A program made the position numbers and the translations under genes. The notes beneath the pieces were generated by a model. It did not search any database, was not told the DNA's origin, and worked only from the letters and a program-made list of their open reading frames with translations. From an uncultured Bacteroides sp. (lineage in GTDB: Bacteria > Bacteroidota > Bacteroidia > Bacteroidales > Bacteroidaceae), in assembly GCA_947074345.1 (NCBI GenBank), contig CAMTPH010000021.1, forward strand, positions 1 to 36,003: a stretch of DNA of 36,003 nucleotides, given 5' to 3'. This document shows, in pieces, positions 1 to 7,197 of this stretch. The stretch's first letter is position 1; each line of letters starts with the position of its first letter.

Positions 1-655
<655 letters not shown>

Positions 656-731
656 TTATCGTCTTATTTATTAATATGCTTTCTTCTTATTACATATAGA
701 AAGATATCTAAACAGACATTTACTAAAAAAG

Positions 732-746
732 CAAAACGTATGCCAA
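732..746 (-). promoter_or_regulatory. Sigma-54-like promoter element upstream of dnaK
   Basis: Read in the direction of dnaK this is TTGGCATACGTTTTGCT (the last two bases extend to 730). It fits the sigma-54 pattern TGGCA...TTGC with 12 bases between the first G of GG and the G of GC. It shares 12 of 15 bases with the element upstream of clpB at 14002-14016. The predicted start would lie near 719, giving a leader of about 100 nt. The sequence match is direct observation; the sigma-54 role is inference. Confidence 0.5.
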
Positions 747-761
747 AAGAAAATCTCCCTA

Positions 762-796
762 TAATCTGTCATTTATTCTGCCAAAAAGACAGATTA
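762..796. promoter_or_regulatory. Perfect 9-bp inverted repeat upstream of dnaK, possible activator or repressor site
   Basis: TAATCTGTC (762-770) and GACAGATTA (788-796) form a perfect inverted repeat with 17 bases between. It lies 16-64 bases upstream of the sigma-54-like element of dnaK, which is where an enhancer-binding protein could act. It also lies about 130 bases before the divergent importer lipoprotein gene, so it could serve that gene instead. The stretch 779-794 matches 14 of 16 bases at 13946-13961 upstream of clpB. Confidence 0.45.
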
Positions 797-890
797 GCCT
801 AAATTATGACATAAGAATAATGACTCGTTATTTCATTTATTCCATAAAAACAAATACAATCCTCTCTGGTTCAATAGGAAAATAAATTCT

Positions 891-898
891 TATATTTG
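891..898 (+). promoter_or_regulatory. Bacteroidetes -7 box of the importer operon
   Basis: TATATTTG matches the Bacteroidetes vegetative -7 consensus TAnnTTTG and sits 33 bases before the lipoprotein start codon. I see no clear TTTG -33 box. No cobalamin riboswitch-like leader fits in the short space. Confidence 0.6.
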
Positions 899-930
899 TC
901 GTATTATTATTTAACTATCATCATTCATTA

Positions 931-2064
931 ATGAGACCATTCCATCTAATTATCTTTTTAATTTGCTTATGTATAAGCTGTAATAAAACACCTCACAACT
1001 CTAACAATATTGAAGGCGAATCTATACCCTTGAAACATGCCAAAGGCTTTACGATTGCTGAAGCCGATAGTTTTACAATTATTACTGTCAACAATCCTTG
1101 GAAGAAAGGAGAAATATACGATCGCTATTATTTGGTGAAAGATTTATCGGTTGAAACACCCGACAATGGCAATAAAATCAAAATACCGCTTCAAAGCTTG
1201 ATGATAAACTCGGCTACTTATATCGGCTTCTTAGAACTCTTGGGCGAGTTAGATAAAGTAAAGGGCGTATGCAATGCTAATTATATATACAATAAGGATA
1301 TACTCGACGGGGTTTCTGAAGGAACTATTAAGAACTTGGGCGATGCTTTTAATCTCGATATTGAAAACTTACTATTGCTAAATCCACAAGCCGTAATGAC
1401 TACTGCTTACAATGCAGATGATGCTAACAGTAAACGAATCAAACAATCAAATCTCAACACACTATATAATATAGAGTGGCAAGAGCCAACAATACTAGGC
1501 AGAGCCGAATGGATAAAGTTTATTGCTGCCTTCTTTGACAAACAAGCTCTAGGCGATAGCATCTACAATGAGATTGAATTGAAATATAATGCGGCTAAAG
1601 AGATAGCGAACGAAGAAACCAATCGCCCCACTATCTTTTCGGGACAAGACTATCGAGGTACTTGGTCTTTTGCTGGTGGCAACAGCTTTACGGCTCAGTT
1701 ATTTAGAGATGCCAATGCGTCATATCTTTACGAAAATGACACTACCGCTACAAGCATTCCTGCCAATATTGAACAATCGTTGATTAATTTTAGTGAAACC
1801 GATATATGGATTGGCACACAAGAGAACTCGTTGGAGGCTATGGCTCAACTCAATAGCAAGTACAAACTATTCAAAGCCTACAAGAATGGTAATGTATACA
1901 ATATAAATAAGCGCATGAATGAAAATGGAGGAAATGATTATTGGGAGAGTGCTATTGCTCGACCTGACTTATTGTTGAAAGACATGATAAAAATCTGTCA
2001 TCCCCATCTTCTTCAAGATTATGAATTGACTTACATGGATAAATTAACGACCAATGAAAAATAG
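931..2064 (+). CDS. ABC importer substrate-binding lipoprotein (BtuF/FecB type)
   Basis: Predicted periplasmic substrate-binding lipoprotein of a vitamin B12, haem or siderophore importer. The N-terminus is a lipoprotein signal peptide (MRPFHLIIFLICLCISC, lipidated Cys17), so it should be anchored in the membrane rather than free. The body (377 aa) has the layout of the helical-backbone FecB/BtuF fold: an N-terminal lobe with SLMINSATYIGFLELLGELDKV, then NLDIENLLLLNPQAVMT, a long helix, and a C-terminal lobe with NGNVYNINKRMNENGGNDYWES. It overlaps the downstream permease by 11 bases, so the two are translationally coupled. The substrate cannot be decided from sequence alone. Pairing with a BtuC-like permease favours a corrinoid or iron-chelate. 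Confidence 0.85.
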   Translation: MRPFHLIIFLICLCISCNKTPHNSNNIEGESIPLKHAKGFTIAEADSFTIITVNNPWKKGEIYDRYYLVKDLSVETPDNGNKIKIPLQSLMINSATYIGFLELLGELDKVKGVCNANYIYNKDILDGVSEGTIKNLGDAFNLDIENLLLLNPQAVMTTAYNADDANSKRIKQSNLNTLYNIEWQEPTILGRAEWIKFIAAFFDKQALGDSIYNEIELKYNAAKEIANEETNRPTIFSGQDYRGTWSFAGGNSFTAQLFRDANASYLYENDTTATSIPANIEQSLINFSETDIWIGTQENSLEAMAQLNSKYKLFKAYKNGNVYNINKRMNENGGNDYWESAIARPDLLLKDMIKICHPHLLQDYELTYMDKLTTNEK

Positions 2065-3049
2065 CCTATTATTCAGTTCGCTAATTATACTGCTCGTTGT
2101 TGCATTTATCTTAGACTTAATGATTGGCACTGCCAATATATCAGTTTCTGAGATTTGGAATGTCTTTATTGGCGAAAACAGCAATGTAGTATATAATGAG
2201 ATAATCCTTAATCACCGTTTACCAAAAGCGATTACCGCAATTTTGGCAGGAGGTGCTTTAGCCATAGCGGGCGTATTAATGCAAACCATGTTTCACAATC
2301 CACTAGCCGGCCCTGATGTATTAGGGGTAACTTCGGGTTCTAGTTTAGGCGTGGCACTACTCACACTAGGTAGCTCTACCCTACCTTTATGGTTTATCTC
2401 TACATGGGGACAAGTGATAGCTGCGAGTATTGGGGCTGCTTTGGTTTTACTGTTAATAGTAATTGTAGCTATACGTGTGCCACAAACCACCTCGCTACTT
2501 ATTATCGGGTTAATGTTTGGTTATTTTGCGGGAGCCATTGTCAGCATCTTGCAAAGCAATAGCAACCCCGACACATTAAAGTTATTCATCACATGGACTT
2601 TCGGTAGTTTATCGGCAGTTGGATGGGATCAGCTATCTATTATGACTCCTATTATAATTATAGGTATTATAGTGGCCCTTGTTCTACAAAAGCAACTAAA
2701 CATTTTACTCTTAGGAAAGAATTATGCCAATGGACTGGGCATATCTGTAAAGCGCCTTAGAATCTCAATCATTATAGCTACCGCCTTGCTAGCCGGTGTA
2801 TCTACAGCCTTTACAGGACCAATTGCATTTATCGGTATCACCATGCCACACGTAGCACGTGGGTTGTTTCAGACATCAAACCACCGTATCGTATTGCCCG
2901 CAAGTATGATTTGCGGATCAATCACGCTATTGATTTGCGATTTCATATCTCAAGCACCAGGACTTCAAGGCTCTTTGCCTATCAATGCTGTTACTTCGCT
3001 TTTTGGTGCACCTATCATCGTTTGGATTATCTTAAAGAATAGAGGATAA
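2054..3049 (+). CDS. FecCD/BtuC-family ABC importer permease
   Basis: Inner-membrane permease of the BtuC/FecCD family, 331 aa, the usual length, with about ten hydrophobic segments along the whole chain. Diagnostic stretches are the RLPKAITAILAGGALAIAGV and MFHNPLAGPDVLGVTSGSSLG motifs (residues about 55-100) and, near the C-terminus, GPIAFIGITMPHVARGL, the region that meets the ATPase, ending in the family-typical LPINAVTSLFGAPIIVWIIL. The start codon lies inside the upstream lipoprotein gene. A strong terminator follows immediately, so the cognate ATP-binding subunit is not in this operon. It must be supplied from elsewhere or shared. Confidence 0.92.
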   Translation: MKNSLLFSSLIILLVVAFILDLMIGTANISVSEIWNVFIGENSNVVYNEIILNHRLPKAITAILAGGALAIAGVLMQTMFHNPLAGPDVLGVTSGSSLGVALLTLGSSTLPLWFISTWGQVIAASIGAALVLLLIVIVAIRVPQTTSLLIIGLMFGYFAGAIVSILQSNSNPDTLKLFITWTFGSLSAVGWDQLSIMTPIIIIGIIVALVLQKQLNILLLGKNYANGLGISVKRLRISIIIATALLAGVSTAFTGPIAFIGITMPHVARGLFQTSNHRIVLPASMICGSITLLICDFISQAPGLQGSLPINAVTSLFGAPIIVWIILKNRG

Positions 3050-3052
3050 AGT

Positions 3053-3094
3053 AATAGCCGGATACCTGTTGTTAGTAACAAGTATCCGGCTATT
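3053..3094 (+). terminator. Terminator of the importer operon
   Basis: Perfect 13-bp stem AATAGCCGGATAC / GTATCCGGCTATT, four bases after the permease stop codon. The loop can pair further (TGTT/AACA). The downstream T-tract is weak (ATTTAGTTCT). Confidence 0.8.
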
Positions 3095-3100
3095 ATTTAG

Positions 3101-3195
3101 TTCTAATTTGGTTTCTTAATACAGAAACTTTTGTTTCATCGCACTGAAACTATGTTTTCTATTCGATGAAACTAGAGTTTCACCGTATTGAAACT
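3101..3195. repeat. Tandem 22-nt repeat with GAAAC-N4-GTTTC units
   Basis: The heptamer (T/A)GAAACT occurs at 3123, 3145, 3167 and 3189, exactly 22 bases apart each time. GTTTC (GTTTTC once) follows four bases later in three of the units, so each unit is a small inverted repeat of the form GAAAC-N4-GTTTC. A degenerate unit with only GTTTC (3111) precedes them in phase. The array lies between the importer terminator and the stop codon of the convergent META-domain gene, and the last copy overlaps that stop codon. Confidence 0.85.
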
Positions 3196-3982
3196 ATTTT
3201 GCCTTGCGAAGAACAAGTACCATTTGGCCATCAGCATTGTATAATGCTACACCATCTGCAACCTTAGCAAATGTTTGTACACTATTAACTGCATTCAAAA
3301 TCTTAGTTTCCAAATCCATCTCTGGGCATGACATCATTGTAGTAATTACTCCTGGGAAAGAGATTAAAGATGGATCAAGATCATCACCTTTAAATTCGCC
3401 ATTCATAATATTACAACCTGCGTTACCATGAATTCTTTTGGTTTGCATATCAAACTCCATAAAAGGTTGGTTCTCTAAGTCGGTTGGTACCATTTCGCCA
3501 TTGACTTCTGCAATATCCCATTTTCCTTTTAAATCGCTAATTGTAAATGGAGGAACTTTTACTAAAGTTAATAACGCTTTATTGTTTTCATCGCACAATA
3601 CGAATTGATCTTCACTCTCTTTTTTGAATTTTTTCACATCAGATAAAGCAGACAAAATGCTATGCTCTAATGTTAAATCAGGACAAGCCATACGACCAGA
3701 ACCTACAGAACCTAAGTTCAACTCACCTGGTTTAGAATCTTTATCAAACGAAGCCATCACACGGTTACATCCGGCATAGCCATACATTCTACCTGTTTCA
3801 ACATCGAAGCCAACAAACGGAGACTCCTGACTATCACTTAGCTTTATAGGCTCGCCGTTGATAACGGTTATATTCCATTCACCATTTAAATCTTTCAATG
3901 GCGTTTCTTCTGATTTTGTATTACAAGAAATCATAACAGTTGCCGCTATAGCAACCAACATACCAGTTATTAATTTTTTCAT
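3194..3982 (-). CDS. Lipoprotein with two META (HslJ-like) domains
   Basis: Envelope lipoprotein, 262 aa, with signal peptide and lipobox VMISC (Cys20). Two tandem META/HslJ-type domains are visible. The first (about 30-140) has LNGEWNITVINGEPI, YGYAGCNRVMASF and GRMACPDLTLEHSILSAL. The second (about 148-255) has LKGKWDIAEVNGEMV, HGNAGCNIMNGEF and TTMMSCPEMDLETKILNAV. Each keeps the family signature W-x-(I/V)-x-x-(I/V)-N-G, G-x-x-G-C-N and the (A/S)-C-P segment. In E. coli the single-domain HslJ is a heat-inducible outer-membrane protein linked to novobiocin resistance; the biochemical role is not established. It is monocistronic, with a -7 box at 4015-4022. Confidence 0.88.
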   Translation of the reverse strand: MKKLITGMLVAIAATVMISCNTKSEETPLKDLNGEWNITVINGEPIKLSDSQESPFVGFDVETGRMYGYAGCNRVMASFDKDSKPGELNLGSVGSGRMACPDLTLEHSILSALSDVKKFKKESEDQFVLCDENNKALLTLVKVPPFTISDLKGKWDIAEVNGEMVPTDLENQPFMEFDMQTKRIHGNAGCNIMNGEFKGDDLDPSLISFPGVITTMMSCPEMDLETKILNAVNSVQTFAKVADGVALYNADGQMVLVLRKAK

Positions 3983-4014
3983 TATTCAATAATGTTTAAG
4001 TTAAATATAAGGTG

Positions 4015-4022
4015 CAAATATA
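4015..4022 (-). promoter_or_regulatory. -7 box of the META-domain lipoprotein gene
   Basis: On the minus strand this reads TATATTTG, a full TAnnTTTG match 33 bases before the start codon. No convincing TTTG -33 box was seen. Confidence 0.6.
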
Positions 4023-4109
4023 TCAAAAATAACATAATCCGTTTTGATTTGTTTGCCTATTATAGGATAAAAAAGGTTAGCATGAATAAGCATCTTCAAA
4101 TAAATCACG

Positions 4110-4117
4110 TATATTTG
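4110..4117 (+). promoter_or_regulatory. -7 box of the carboxyspermidine dehydrogenase gene
   Basis: TATATTTG, a full TAnnTTTG match, 53 bases before the start codon at 4171. It is divergent from the META gene promoter about 90 bases away. Confidence 0.6.
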
Positions 4118-4170
4118 TTGCTTAAACATGTATATTTAAATACTTAATTTTTAATTCATAAATTAAAGAA

Positions 4171-5364
4171 ATGGGTAGAGTTATTATTATCGGTGCGGGC
4201 GGCGTAGGAACTGTTGTAGCGCACAAAGTGGCACAAAATGCCGATATTTTCACTGACATCATGATTGCCAGTAGAACCAAATCGAAGTGTGATGCTATTG
4301 TTCAAGCCATCGGTAACCCTAATATTAAAACGGCACAAGTTGATGCCGACAATGTAGAAGAGCTAGTTGCATTATTTAACAGTTTCAAACCAGAAATCGT
4401 TATCAATGTTGCTCTTCCTTACCAGGACTTAACTATCATGGAAGCATGTCTTCAAGCTGGTGTGAACTATCTTGATACTGCTAACTATGAACCAAAAGAT
4501 GAAGCTCACTTTGAGTATAGCTGGCAATGGGCATACAAGAAACGTTTCGAAGATGCTGGTTTGACTGCTATTCTTGGTTGCGGATTCGATCCGGGTGTAA
4601 CAGGTGTATTTACAGCTTATGCTGCTAAACATTATTTCGACGAAATCGAATATCTTGATATCGTAGACTGTAATGCTGGTGACCACCATAAAGCATTTGC
4701 TACTAACTTCAATCCTGAAATCAATATCCGTGAGATTACTCAAAACGGACGTTATTTTCAAGATGGCGAATGGGTAACAACTGCTCCTCTATCGATTCAT
4801 CAAGATGTAACATATCCAAATATCGGTCCTCGCGACTCATATTTGTTGTTCCACGAAGAGCTAGAATCGTTGGTAAAAAACTTCCCAACAATCAAACGTG
4901 CTCGTTTTTGGATGACATTCGGTCAAGAATATCTTACTCACCTTCGTGTAATCCAAAACATCGGTATGGCAAGCATCGAGCCTATCAACTACAATGGTCA
5001 AGAGATTGTGCCTTTGCAGTTCTTGAAAGCTGTATTGCCTAACCCACAAGATTTGGGAGAAAACTATGAAGGAGAAACATCTATCGGATGTCGTATTCGT
5101 GGTTTGAAAGATGGCAAAGAACGTACTTACTATGTTTACAACAACTGTAGCCACCGTGCTGCTTACGAAGAAACAGGTATGCAAGGTGTAAGCTACACTA
5201 CTGGTGTACCAGCCATGATTGGTGCAATGATGTTCTTCAAAGGAGAATGGAAACGCCCAGGTGTATGGAATGTAGAAGAGTTCAATCCAGATCCATTTAT
5301 GGAACAATTGAACGTTCAAGGCTTGCCATGGCACGAAGAGTTCGACAAGAACTTGGAAATGTAA
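4171..5364 (+). CDS. Carboxynorspermidine/carboxyspermidine dehydrogenase (saccharopine dehydrogenase family)
   Basis: NAD(P)-dependent enzyme, 397 aa, that should condense aspartate semialdehyde with a diamine (putrescine or diaminopropane) into carboxyspermidine or carboxynorspermidine. This is the first step of the alternative spermidine pathway used by many Bacteroidota. The N-terminus has the Rossmann motif VIIIGAGGVGTVVAHKVAQN (residues about 4-23) and then ASRTKSKCDAI. Later stretches NAGDHHKAFATNFNPEIN, YNNCSHRAAYEETGMQG and SYTTGVPAMIGAMMFFKGEW resemble the Vibrio carboxynorspermidine synthase as I remember it. A lysine-pathway saccharopine dehydrogenase is the alternative, but the length and the C-terminal pattern fit the polyamine enzyme better. 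Its decarboxylase partner is not in the window. A hairpin follows the stop codon. Confidence 0.78.
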   Translation: MGRVIIIGAGGVGTVVAHKVAQNADIFTDIMIASRTKSKCDAIVQAIGNPNIKTAQVDADNVEELVALFNSFKPEIVINVALPYQDLTIMEACLQAGVNYLDTANYEPKDEAHFEYSWQWAYKKRFEDAGLTAILGCGFDPGVTGVFTAYAAKHYFDEIEYLDIVDCNAGDHHKAFATNFNPEINIREITQNGRYFQDGEWVTTAPLSIHQDVTYPNIGPRDSYLLFHEELESLVKNFPTIKRARFWMTFGQEYLTHLRVIQNIGMASIEPINYNGQEIVPLQFLKAVLPNPQDLGENYEGETSIGCRIRGLKDGKERTYYVYNNCSHRAAYEETGMQGVSYTTGVPAMIGAMMFFKGEWKRPGVWNVEEFNPDPFMEQLNVQGLPWHEEFDKNLEM

Positions 5365-5371
5365 TTAAGAG

Positions 5372-5410
5372 TTTAAGTACTGATTAAACACGGTTTGATC
5401 AGTACTTAAA
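5372..5410 (+). terminator. Stem-loop after carboxyspermidine dehydrogenase, terminator or attenuator
   Basis: Arms TTTAAGTACTGAT (5372-5384) and ATCAGTACTTAAA (5398-5410) pair perfectly over 13 bp. AAAC/GTTT adds four more pairs inside and leaves a 3-base ACG loop. The following sequence (AATAAATCTAAATAATG) is not a T-tract, so it may only partly terminate or may stabilise the upstream mRNA while letting transcription continue into bcp and recA. Confidence 0.5.
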
Positions 5411-5424
5411 AATAAATCTAAATA

Positions 5425-5594
5425 ATGAAAAAACATCCATAGTCATTCTATTTACAGTACTTCTTGTACTTGTTATCTTACAATTCATTAATCACAACGA
5501 TTTATTTATCCGCCTATTAGGGATTATACAAATAATATTGATTTTCGTTTTGGGTTATGCACTAGGGAAAGAATTTAAAAAGAATAAATCATGA
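5425..5594 (+). pseudogene. Small two-helix membrane protein with an apparent one-base frameshift near its start
   Basis: From 5439 an open frame runs 51 codons to TGA at 5592-5594 and reads IVILFTVLLVLVILQFINHN..., then a second hydrophobic stretch FIRLLGIIQIILIFVLGYAL and a basic tail GKEFKKNKS. This is a plausible two-helix inner-membrane protein. The frame has no ATG, GTG or TTG upstream. The ATG at 5425 is one base out of phase: it is followed by six A residues and a stop after five codons. One more A would give MKKTS joined directly to IVILF and a 56-aa protein. The stop overlaps the bcp start as ATGA, which is typical of a real coupled gene. It may be a sequencing error, a recent mutation, phase variation or polymerase slippage. 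I do not recognise a family. Confidence 0.55.
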
Positions 5595-6043
5595 AAGTAG
5601 GTGATAAAGCTCCTGACTTATTGGGAAAAGACGAAAACGGTAAAGAAATCCGCCTAAGTGATTACAAAGGCAAAAAAGTTGTTTTATACTTTTATCCAAA
5701 AGATAGCACTCCTGGTTGCACAGCCGAAGCTTGCAGCTTGCGAGATAATTATTCTGAATTACAAAAATCAGGTTATATAGTGATTGGTGTAAGCATTGAC
5801 AGCGAACAATCGCATCAAAAGTTTATTGCCAAAAACAACCTTCCTTTTACTCTGATTGCAGATACTGATAAGAAACTTGTTGAAGAGTTTGGCGTATGGG
5901 GCGAAAAAACGCTTGCCGGACGTAAATACATGGGTACCTTCAGAACTACATTCTTAATAAATGAGGAAGGTGTGATTGAAAAGATTTTTACTCCTAAAGA
6001 AATAAAGACCAAAGAACACGCTACGCAAATCTTGGCTTTATAA
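5591..6043 (+). CDS. bcp: Thioredoxin-dependent thiol peroxidase (Bcp/PrxQ peroxiredoxin)
   Basis: Cytoplasmic peroxiredoxin, 150 aa, reducing hydrogen peroxide and organic hydroperoxides with electrons from thioredoxin. The active-site segment FYPKDSTPGCTAEACSLRD carries the peroxidatic Cys43 and the resolving Cys48, the five-residue spacing of the PrxQ group. GVSIDSEQSHQKFIAKNNLPF and the Arg of TFRTTFLINEEGVIEKI complete the thioredoxin-like fold. It starts at 5591 within an ATGA overlap with the small membrane-protein frame. recA follows after 31 bases with no terminator between, so the two are probably cotranscribed, pairing an oxidative-stress gene with DNA repair. Confidence 0.96.
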   Translation: MKVGDKAPDLLGKDENGKEIRLSDYKGKKVVLYFYPKDSTPGCTAEACSLRDNYSELQKSGYIVIGVSIDSEQSHQKFIAKNNLPFTLIADTDKKLVEEFGVWGEKTLAGRKYMGTFRTTFLINEEGVIEKIFTPKEIKTKEHATQILAL

Positions 6044-6074
6044 ACAAGACAAACGACTTTAAACTTAAATTAAA

Positions 6075-7112
6075 ATGGCAAAGAAAGAAGAATTAAACTT
6101 TGAAACAGGAAATAATATGGCATCAAACGAAAAATTAAAAGCCCTACAGGCTGCCATGGACAAAATAGAGAAGAACTTTGGTAAAGGCTCTATCATGAAA
6201 ATGGGTGACGAAGTTACTGAGCAAATCGAAGTAATCCCATCTGGTTCTATCGCACTTAACGCTGCACTTGGTGTTGGCGGATATCCTCGTGGTAGAATAA
6301 TTGAAATCTATGGCCCTGAATCATCAGGTAAAACAACTTTGGCTATTCATGCAATTGCTGAAGCTCAAAAAGCTGGTGGTATTGCGGCATTCATTGATGC
6401 TGAACATGCATTCGACCGTTTTTATGCTGAGAAGCTAGGTGTTGATGTAGATAACTTGTTTATCTCTCAACCTGATAATGGTGAACAAGCATTAGAGATT
6501 GCCGAACAACTAATTCGTTCGTCAGCTATTGATATTATCGTAATCGACTCTGTTGCAGCTTTGACTCCTAAAGCTGAGATAGAAGGTGATATGGGTGATA
6601 ACAAAGTTGGTTTGCAAGCTCGATTAATGTCTCAAGCACTTCGTAAGTTGACTGCAGCAGTTAGCAAAACAAGAACTACTTGTATCTTCATCAATCAGCT
6701 TCGCGAGAAAATTGGCGTTATGTTTGGTAACCCTGAAACAACTACCGGTGGTAATGCATTGAAGTTTTATGCTTCTGTTCGTATCGACATCCGTGGTAGT
6801 TCTGCTATTAAAGATGGCGAAGAGATGCTTGGTAAACTAACAAAAGTGAAGATCGTTAAGAACAAAGTTGCACCTCCATTCCGTAGAGCTGAATTTGACA
6901 TCATGTTTGGTGAAGGTATTTCACGTTCGGGAGAGGTAGTAGACTTAGGTGCTGATATGGGAATCATCAAAAAGAGCGGTTCTTGGTATAGCTACAACGA
7001 TACTAAACTTGGTCAAGGACGCGATGCTGCTAAACAATGCATTATGGATAATCCTGAACTTGCAGAAGAGATAGAAGCACAAATCGCTGAACGTCTTCAT
7101 GAAAAGAAATAA
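6075..7112 (+). CDS. recA: Recombinase RecA
   Basis: ATP-dependent strand-exchange protein for homologous recombination and SOS induction, 345 aa, typical length. Walker A GPESSGKT is at residues 80-87, Walker [13 protein letters not shown] near 155, and the L2 DNA-binding loop region follows [35 protein letters not shown] second in-frame ATG at 6120 ([20 protein letters not shown]) begins exactly where shorter RecA proteins start, so translation could begin at either; the longer form [12 protein letters not shown] is common in Bacteroides. No LexA-type SOS box was recognised, and the gene seems to depend on transcription from upstream. A perfect terminator follows. Confidence 0.97.
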   Translation: MAKKEELNFETGNNMASNEKLKALQAAMDKIEKNFGKGSIMKMGDEVTEQIEVIPSGSIALNAALGVGGYPRGRIIEIYGPESSGKTTLAIHAIAEAQKAGGIAAFIDAEHAFDRFYAEKLGVDVDNLFISQPDNGEQALEIAEQLIRSSAIDIIVIDSVAALTPKAEIEGDMGDNKVGLQARLMSQALRKLTAAVSKTRTTCIFINQLREKIGVMFGNPETTTGGNALKFYASVRIDIRGSSAIKDGEEMLGKLTKVKIVKNKVAPPFRRAEFDIMFGEGISRSGEVVDLGADMGIIKKSGSWYSYNDTKLGQGRDAAKQCIMDNPELAEEIEAQIAERLHEKK

Positions 7113-7133
7113 TCTACTTTAGATTCACATAGT

Positions 7134-7169
7134 AAAACGGCTGTTACATTTGCATGTAACAGCCGTTTT
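7134..7169. terminator. Bidirectional terminator between recA and the beta-helix gene
   Basis: Perfect 16-bp stem: AAAACGGCTGTTACAT, loop TTGC, ATGTAACAGCCGTTTT. It sits between two convergent genes and has A/T-rich arms on both sides. Confidence 0.9.
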
Positions 7170-7197
7170 GCTTTAAAATGAAAACACTAGAATAATA

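Noticed and set aside
800-930. Cobalamin riboswitch before the importer lipoprotein gene
   Set aside because: The predicted transcript leader is only about 25 bases, too short, and no B12-box-like sequence was seen.
3101-3195. CRISPR array
   Set aside because: The repeat period is 22 bases with no unique spacers, and no cas genes are present.
4861-5334. Long minus-strand open frame opposite carboxyspermidine dehydrogenase
   Set aside because: A reversal of a conserved enzyme with no start context or family resemblance.
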